Source of the DNA: Apteryx mantelli
Taxonomy: Eukaryota; Chordata; Aves; Apterygiformes; Apterygidae
NCBI RefSeq assembly: GCF_036417845.1
Contig: NC_089981.1
Location: 84,051,268-84,115,267, forward strand
Length of the DNA stretch: 64,000 bases
Reading direction: 5' to 3'
Shown here: positions 61,201 through 64,000 of the stretch, one piece after another
How positions within the stretch are numbered: the stretch's first letter is position 1
Layout: each line of letters starts with the position of its first letter
Program-made: the position numbers and the translations under genes
The notes under the pieces: generated by a model
Databases searched by the model: none
Seen by the model: the letters and a program-made list of their open reading frames with translations, nothing else
What the model was told of the DNA's origin: nothing

Positions 61201-61333
61201 CACTATTGTGGCTACAGCATGACGGTTTTCACAAGCATCAAGCCATGCTAGAAATACTTACAGCAGCCATTGAATTCAGCTGATCAATATAAAACTCCGG
61301 CCAGCTGGTGGCTCCTTTATTTTCTTCCTGGTC
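22056..61333 (-). CDS. DAAM1: DAAM1, Dishevelled-associated activator of morphogenesis 1 (23 coding exons, 5' partial)
   Basis: DAAM1 is a diaphanous-related formin. It nucleates and elongates linear actin filaments downstream of Dishevelled and Rho in planar-cell-polarity Wnt signalling. The 23 exons in the window join with consistent phases to 2973 nt (990 aa plus stop); human DAAM1 is 1078 aa, so roughly the first 90 residues (two coding exons) lie right of 64000. In order along the encoded fragment: GTPase-binding/DID-FH3 region about 1-345, coiled coil about 350-428, FH1 polyproline about 430-515, FH2 about 515-915 ([51 protein letters not shown]), then DAD ([17 protein letters not shown] plus basic KLKRNRKR) and ERPVTKLNF at the C-terminus. 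A 30-nt microexon lies within FH2. Two introns use GC donors. The gene is read toward the left and converges on GPR135. Confidence 0.97.
23153..23323 (-). CDS. DAAM1: DAAM1 exon: end of FH2 and charged helix
   Basis: A 171-nt exon (57 codons) encoding [20 protein letters not shown], then [20 protein letters not shown] and [17 protein letters not shown]. The charged helix links FH2 to the DAD. The acceptor is CTCTCCCAG and the donor GTGAGA. Confidence 0.97.
23324..26088 (-). other. DAAM1 intron (2.8 kb)
   Basis: AT-rich intronic sequence between the FH2 post-region exon and the charged-helix exon. I see no additional in-frame exon with DAAM1 similarity and no clear transposon. Confidence 0.7.
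26089..26220 (-). CDS. DAAM1: DAAM1 exon: FH2 post-region
   Basis: A 132-nt exon (44 codons) encoding [20 protein letters not shown], then [20 protein letters not shown] and AKEL. The acceptor is TTCCTGAAG and the donor GTAAGG. Confidence 0.96.
27013..27073 (-). CDS. DAAM1: DAAM1 exon: [13 protein letters not shown]... segment of FH2
   Basis: A 61-nt exon completing Asn and encoding [20 protein letters not shown]. The acceptor is TCTAACAG and the donor GTAAGT. Confidence 0.96.
28715..28880. repeat. Dispersed GCTTAA-type repeat, copy 1
   Basis: Contains AAAGCACGTAAGCACATGCC, GACTTAAGCGCATACTTGAG and GCATGTGTTTAAGGGCTTTG followed by CCGAACCAGGGCCT. These near-palindromic TTAAGCAC/GTGCTTAA blocks with a CTTTGCYGAA tail recur elsewhere in the window (about 31591 and 40353). 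They look like an old dispersed, MITE- or SINE-like repeat of sauropsid genomes. I cannot name the family securely. Confidence 0.5.
29524..29631 (-). CDS. DAAM1: DAAM1 exon: [15 protein letters not shown]... segment of FH2
   Basis: A 108-nt exon encoding [20 protein letters not shown] and [15 protein letters not shown], with two bases of Asn. The acceptor is CTCCTAG and the donor GTGAGT. Confidence 0.96.
30836..31004 (-). CDS. DAAM1: DAAM1 exon: FH2 signature [11 protein letters not shown]
   Basis: A 169-nt exon encoding [20 protein letters not shown], then [20 protein letters not shown] and [15 protein letters not shown]. This carries the FH2 signature [16 protein letters not shown]. The acceptor is CCTGCAG and the donor GTGAGC. 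Confidence 0.97.
31297..31385 (-). CDS. DAAM1: DAAM1 exon: [13 protein letters not shown]... segment of FH2 (GC donor)
   Basis: An 89-nt exon completing Arg and encoding [20 protein letters not shown] and VAEVKPKVE, with one base of Ala. The donor is GC (GAAG|GCAAGT). Using the GT two bases further would break the frame into the next exon. Confidence 0.95.
31591..31627. repeat. Dispersed GCTTAA-type repeat, fragment
   Basis: A short fragment with CTTAAGCACATGCTTAAG and a TTAATTCAGG tail, sharing the near-palindromic core of the copies at 28715 and 40353. It lies in a DAAM1 intron. Confidence 0.4.
33343..33449 (-). CDS. DAAM1: DAAM1 exon: [14 protein letters not shown]... segment of FH2
   Basis: A 107-nt exon encoding [20 protein letters not shown], then [15 protein letters not shown] and two bases of Arg. 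The acceptor is GTTTAG and the donor GTATGC. Confidence 0.97.
34392..34476 (-). CDS. DAAM1: DAAM1 exon: [13 protein letters not shown]... segment of FH2
   Basis: An 85-nt exon completing Arg and encoding [20 protein letters not shown] and LPKDMLEQ. The donor is GTGGGT. It follows the largest intron in the window (34477-41794). Confidence 0.97.
35600..36880. other. Intragenic CpG-rich island in DAAM1
   Basis: Two GC- and CpG-dense stretches (about 35730-35850 and 36530-36880) lie inside the largest DAAM1 intron, in the middle of the FH2-coding part. No exon is recognised here. Candidates are an internal promoter, an enhancer or a methylated relic; sequence alone does not decide. Confidence 0.45.
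36900..37290 (+). mobile_element. Degraded CR1/L3-like LINE fragment in a DAAM1 intron
   Basis: GGAGCTCAGCCTATTTAGTC, then AAAAGAAGATCTGGAGGTGA and CTTGAT with CAAATATCTAAATGAGGAG follow the order of the CR1 3' region (TTTAGTCTGGAGAAGAGGAGG and onward). The copy is heavily mutated and has no open reading frame. It lies on the strand opposite to DAAM1. Confidence 0.55.
40353..40468. repeat. Dispersed GCTTAA-type repeat, copy 2 (inverted-repeat structure)
   Basis: GTTAAGCACATGAGCAG on the left is mirrored by CTGTCTGCGTGCTTAAC on the right. The element is flanked by TTATTCAGCAAGGCAC and by TTAAACACTTTGCCGAAG. The inverted-repeat layout suggests a non-autonomous element. It shares its core and tail with the copy at 28715. 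Confidence 0.5.
41795..41898 (-). CDS. DAAM1: DAAM1 exon: [11 protein letters not shown]... segment of FH2
   Basis: A 104-nt exon encoding [20 protein letters not shown] and [14 protein letters not shown], with two bases of Arg. The motif [14 protein letters not shown] is strongly conserved in formin FH2 domains. The acceptor is TTTTGTAG and the donor GTATGG. Confidence 0.97.
43314..43343 (-). CDS. DAAM1: DAAM1 30-nt microexon (FH2 linker, probably alternatively spliced)
   Basis: A 30-nt, frame-neutral exon encoding [10 protein letters not shown], between GGCTGTAG and a consensus GTAAGT donor. It corresponds to the ten residues DFFVNSNSKQ, which I recall as present in one human DAAM1 isoform and absent in another. 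The transcript just upstream carries four TGC motifs within about 50 nt, ending TCTGCTATGGCTGTAG, the arrangement typical of SRRM4-dependent neural microexons. Skipping it leaves the flanking exons in frame (YQRQQ to KEDAIDD). Confidence 0.9.
43344..49793 (-). other. DAAM1 intron upstream of the microexon (6.5 kb)
   Basis: The region next to the microexon holds the TGC-rich regulatory stretch. A moderately CpG-rich patch lies around 44500-45000. No other exon was recognised. Confidence 0.6.
49794..49901 (-). CDS. DAAM1: DAAM1 exon: [13 protein letters not shown]... (FH2 linker side)
   Basis: A 108-nt exon (36 codons) encoding [20 protein letters not shown] and [16 protein letters not shown]. 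The acceptor is GTGTTTCAG and the donor GTAACG. It immediately precedes the alternative microexon. Confidence 0.97.
50063..50374 (-). CDS. DAAM1: DAAM1 exon: FH1 polyproline and FH2 start
   Basis: A 312-nt exon (104 codons) from [10 protein letters not shown] through three main proline runs (7, 10 and 5 prolines) to [20 protein letters not shown] and PE. FH1 binds profilin-actin, and the last third begins the FH2 lasso. The acceptor is TCTCCCAG and the donor GTAAGC. The exon is strongly G/C-skewed, so overlapping frames look open without meaning. Confidence 0.96.
50827..51014 (-). CDS. DAAM1: DAAM1 exon: coiled coil
   Basis: A 188-nt exon encoding [40 protein letters not shown] and [20 protein letters not shown], then SR. 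It is a charged heptad-like helix typical of the DAAM1 coiled coil. The acceptor is GTTTCAG and the donor GTGAGA. Confidence 0.97.
51965..52023 (-). CDS. DAAM1: DAAM1 exon: [10 protein letters not shown]... (coiled-coil start)
   Basis: A 59-nt exon that completes Met, encodes [19 protein letters not shown], and leaves one base of Glu. It begins the coiled coil before FH1. The acceptor is CTTTTAG and the donor GTGAAT. Confidence 0.94.
52535..52673 (-). CDS. DAAM1: DAAM1 exon: [14 protein letters not shown]... segment
   Basis: A 139-nt exon completing Tyr and encoding [20 protein letters not shown], then [20 protein letters not shown] and KNVVR, plus two bases of Met. This is the dimerisation-proximal end of the FH3 region. 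The donor is GTAAGT. Confidence 0.95.
53076..53193 (-). CDS. DAAM1: DAAM1 exon: [12 protein letters not shown]... segment
   Basis: A 118-nt exon encoding [20 protein letters not shown], then [19 protein letters not shown] and one base of Tyr. The acceptor is TCCACAG and the donor GTGAGT. Confidence 0.96.
54065..54131 (-). CDS. DAAM1: DAAM1 exon: [10 protein letters not shown]... segment
   Basis: A 67-nt exon that completes Arg and encodes [20 protein letters not shown] and EL. The donor is GTGAGT. Confidence 0.96.
54765..54868 (-). CDS. DAAM1: DAAM1 exon: [11 protein letters not shown]... segment
   Basis: A 104-nt exon encoding [20 protein letters not shown], then [14 protein letters not shown] and two bases of Arg. 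The donor is GTGAGT. Confidence 0.97.
54985..55095 (-). CDS. DAAM1: DAAM1 exon: [11 protein letters not shown]... segment
   Basis: A 111-nt exon (37 codons) encoding [20 protein letters not shown] and [17 protein letters not shown], part of the FH3/DID region. The acceptor is TTGGCAG and the donor GTGAGC. Confidence 0.97.
55654..55987 (-). CDS. DAAM1: DAAM1 exon: armadillo/DID core
   Basis: The largest exon (334 nt). It starts with the last base of Arg, then [20 protein letters not shown], through [20 protein letters not shown] and [20 protein letters not shown], and ends YASERTRFQ. It forms much of the Dia-inhibitory (DID) armadillo fold that binds the C-terminal DAD. Confidence 0.97.
57843..57937 (-). 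CDS. DAAM1: DAAM1 exon: [10 protein letters not shown]... segment
   Basis: A 95-nt exon encoding [20 protein letters not shown] then [11 protein letters not shown] and two bases of Arg. The donor is GC (ATGAG|GCAAAT). Only this cut joins in frame to the next exon ([10 protein letters not shown]). The acceptor TTTGCAG is canonical. Confidence 0.93.
57938..61261 (-). other. DAAM1 intron (3.3 kb)
   Basis: Mixed-composition intron with a small CpG-dense patch around 59780-59880. No further coding exon or known repeat was recognised. Confidence 0.55.
61262..61333 (-). CDS. DAAM1: DAAM1 exon: N-terminal DID/GBD segment
   Basis: A 72-nt exon (24 codons) encoding [20 protein letters not shown] and SMAA. 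The acceptor is CTCTCCAG and the donor GTAAGT. It is the most 5' coding exon visible; the preceding exon, which should end IYCSKKK by the human protein, is not found to 64000. Confidence 0.95.
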
Positions 61334-64000
61334 CTGGAGAGGGGGGGGAAAAAGCAAAACAAAGAAAGCAGATTAGAAGAAATAGCATTAACGTCCCCTG
61401 CCGTTCACAAACCACCACCTAGGAAGACCCCACTTGCTGTTGCATTTATGTCAACATAAGCTCGATTTTCTGCATTCTGAACTCACCACCGGCTGCTCCA
61501 GATATGGGAACACTGTCTGATTTATTGAACTAATATATTTTATATACCATATACGTTCTACCATCTGCTTGCAGCTAAACTCTGTCTCAATTATGCTGCA
61601 CCAGGTCTTGTAGCTATCGGTTTTGGAGAAACAACACTGATATTTTACATACAGATTCTTCTTGCACTGACTTTGCAGTGCCCTTACGTGTTTGGCTGCA
61701 TAGCCTCGAAGAATGTGCTTTGGGAGAAAAAAATGTCTGTTACAAGCAATGAAGACTGAATAAATGTGACATGAACTAGGCCCTACTCTTGGAGCAGGCC
61801 CATGACTTAACAACATCCTAAGAAAGTCCCTAGACATAACAGACAAATCCTCTGGGGTTTTCATTAATATTATATTTAGTAGGAAGGAATATGCACATGG
61901 TAATATCCTGCGTTAAAGGAGGTCTCCCTTTGGGTTCATTATCTATGGGACCAAAGGATGCAGAGCCTCATTTGGTCATCCTGGGTCTGCAATACTCTGC
62001 TGCTGGTGGGACTCACGAGGGGTTCCAGGTTCTACCACGTTCTTGCAGGACATGACCAAAAGACCTTTGAGGACCTTGAAAAAAGAGTAAGCTCCTGTCA
62101 GTGCCTTGCACTGGAAATGCATGAGGAAGGATGCAAGAGCTGCACACACATTTGGAAACACCGTCCTTGTACAACCTCCCTGTTACCGCTATTAGAGAAG
62201 ATCTCAACCCATGGCTGAAAGCTCACTGAGCCTTTCCTCTACGGACACGAACAAGGATATTCCTCAAAGGAAAAAAGGTCTCTCTGTCCTGGAAACGGAG
62301 AGGGTGCAGCTATTCCCTCCAGGCCCTGGCTGCGGTTTCAGCGGATGAGGTGCTGCCCCTGGGGCACCCTCCCCTCCTTGCTCGGCGCTGGGCTGCCAGA
62401 CCGAGCCCCGCTCGGATAAATAATGCTGCATGTCCCCAGGGACTGCATAGAGCAAGTGGGCAGATCTTAGGGGAATATAACTAACTTATTCACTCTCAAG
62501 CTCAAACCTATTTCTGTGCTTCAAGACCGACCCTTCTCCCCCACTGTATTTTCCCTCTCTGGCTGAGCTATTTATACCCAAGTGAGAAAATGCATTCACA
62601 CTGGAAATGTCAACCCAAAGGTCTAGGCTGGAGAATCAACTGATTTTACACAAAATACAGGCACTGAACAGCAACGTTCATTTGGAGAGAGGCTTTTCAG
62701 AGGATCCAGGCTGCACCACGATTTTCCGGAGCAGGCATCTAGGCCCACAACGTGACAGTATAGATGGATTTGACCCTGCTGTCCAGAAGCTTGTGGCCTG
62801 GGGGCAGCTGAAGTGGCAACAAGCTTTCTGTAGGAATAACTCATCTTCTCTCATTAACCATCTTCAAAATTCACAGCACAATTTGCTGCGCAGCATTGCC
62901 CTGATTCCCCGTGGCCTCAGGAAAGGAGGATGCTTAGCACTTCCCAGACACTTACCTTGCCAGACACAGATCTTATGAGACTAGGAAAATCAGCAGCACG
63001 AGGGCAGCCTGGACTGCAGACTTTACTTAGATCTGGATGGAAGATCATCACCACCCCCACCCAAAAAAGGCTGAGCTCGTTAGATACAGAGGGATGTCAG
63101 GGTTTAGAGCAGAGATGCCAACCTCCCCCAGCCCTCTTAACCAGCACTGGGGCTGTCAGATAGAAAACAAATCTGGTTCAACTTGAACCACTAGAAGCAA
63201 CACCTCCCTAACTTTAAGGCAGAGCTTGAGATATTTGAAAATGTTATTCTACTTTGCAATTGCCTGCAAAGGCAGGAGACGGACAGCCTACTCTTCTGCT
63301 CCCACATCCATGTGTATGGATGACTACCAACAGTCCAGCTGACTTCAGCAATTCAAGGGACTAGAGTCCAAAACACGTGTTGTGGTTCAAGAGGTGTAAA
63401 TGGGAAGTGTTCGTGCATCCAAACTCCGTAGTCTACAGCTTGCAGAGAAGAGAAAATGGAGCCAGTGATAACAGTAAATGCATTTTCCTCCCATCGATGT
63501 GCACAAACCTTTCAAAAGCAGCTAATCACACACAACCAAACACCACTCTCCCTCTCACAGCAATGGAAACCTCCTTCAGGCTATGCCTTCCAGAGCATCC
63601 GAGAACTCACTCTGGTTTTTTTCTGTTTGTCTTTTTTTTTAGGTAATTTGGCTCTCATCACGCACAAAGCCCTTGGCTAGCATTGCTTCTACCCTGCAGT
63701 GCTGAATTGCCACATCATCTTCTCTATAAAGGCTGCCTAGGCAAATCTCTGTTTGGGTCATAAGCTCTTCTAGCAACTTCCAACTTCTGCAGGTCGGTGC
63801 TTATCAACCAACAGGCCAAACACCATTGCTATATCACCCCTGCACCACTGACATGCAATATATTGGCTCTAGCTGTCCCTGCAAGACTGCAGTGTCACCC
63901 CCTCTGAGGTTTTTCCAGTAGGACGCCTTCACAATTTCCCTGTGAGCAGCACAGCCTTTCCCCGTGGACCTAATCCTTCCTTCTGTGTGGCTCTGGGATG
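61334..64000 (-). other. DAAM1 5' intron sequence to the window edge
   Basis: By comparison with the human protein, the next coding exon should end in IYCSKKK. I could not find it on the minus strand up to 64000, so this is taken as part of a larger intron. A cryptic donor/acceptor pair at 62956-62980 is described in the findings. Confidence 0.6.

Noticed and set aside
61451-61864. 137-codon minus-strand frame next to the first visible DAAM1 exon
   Set aside because: It has no match to the DAAM1 N-terminus or any domain I recognise, and no suitable splice sites linking it to the exon at 61333.
1-64000. CRISPR arrays, insertion sequences, prophage genes, tRNA/rRNA genes
   Set aside because: None were seen. 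The direct repeats present are minisatellites or microsatellites in vertebrate context.

Overview
This is vertebrate nuclear DNA, most likely from a bird or another sauropsid. Genes are split by GT-AG (and some GC-AG) introns, CpG-rich promoter islands are present, and two degraded CR1-type LINE 3' ends are visible. DAAM1 introns are short for a vertebrate: 23 coding exons fit in about 39 kb. I see no bacterial, viral or plasmid genes and no CRISPR array. The species cannot be fixed from this window.

Layout from left to right. (1) JKAMP, minus strand, only its 5' end (coding exons at 603-591 and 284-193). (2) A GC-rich head-to-head promoter at about 604-864. (3) L3HYPDH, plus strand, complete in five coding exons (865-4465, 364 aa). 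(4) About 3.5 kb with no recognisable gene, then a G-rich tandem repeat of roughly 50 bp units (about 7960-8800) leading into a CpG island. (5) GPR135, plus strand, an intronless orphan class A GPCR (8986-10251, 421 aa). (6) About 8.5 kb of intergenic DNA with one isolated CpG-rich patch. (7) DAAM1, minus strand: 3' UTR from about 19265 to 22055, then 23 coding exons from 22056 up to 61333. By comparison with the human protein, two further 5' coding exons lie beyond the right edge. The order JKAMP / L3HYPDH / GPR135 / DAAM1 matches the human 14q23 neighbourhood.

The DAAM1 model is internally consistent. The 23 exons sum to 2973 nt, exactly 991 codons including the stop. Every intron phase closes, and the encoded order is DID/FH3, coiled coil, FH1, FH2, DAD. 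All exon calls come from splice-site reading plus remembered homologous proteins; no alignment was run.

The genes do not form one pathway. JKAMP is an ER membrane protein linking JNK and ER-associated degradation, L3HYPDH dehydrates trans-3-hydroxy-L-proline, GPR135 is an orphan receptor, and DAAM1 is a Dishevelled/Rho-controlled formin. The points most worth a second look are: a 30-nt DAAM1 microexon in the FH2 domain preceded by UGC motifs typical of neural microexons; three frame-supported GC-AG introns; a Glu at the usually invariant Asp2.50 of GPR135; an overlapping uORF, CGG repeat and G-rich VNTR at the GPR135 5' end; a 49-bp tandem repeat in JKAMP intron 1; and UG and UA repeats in the DAAM1 3' UTR. 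I found no evidence for a previously undescribed biological system.
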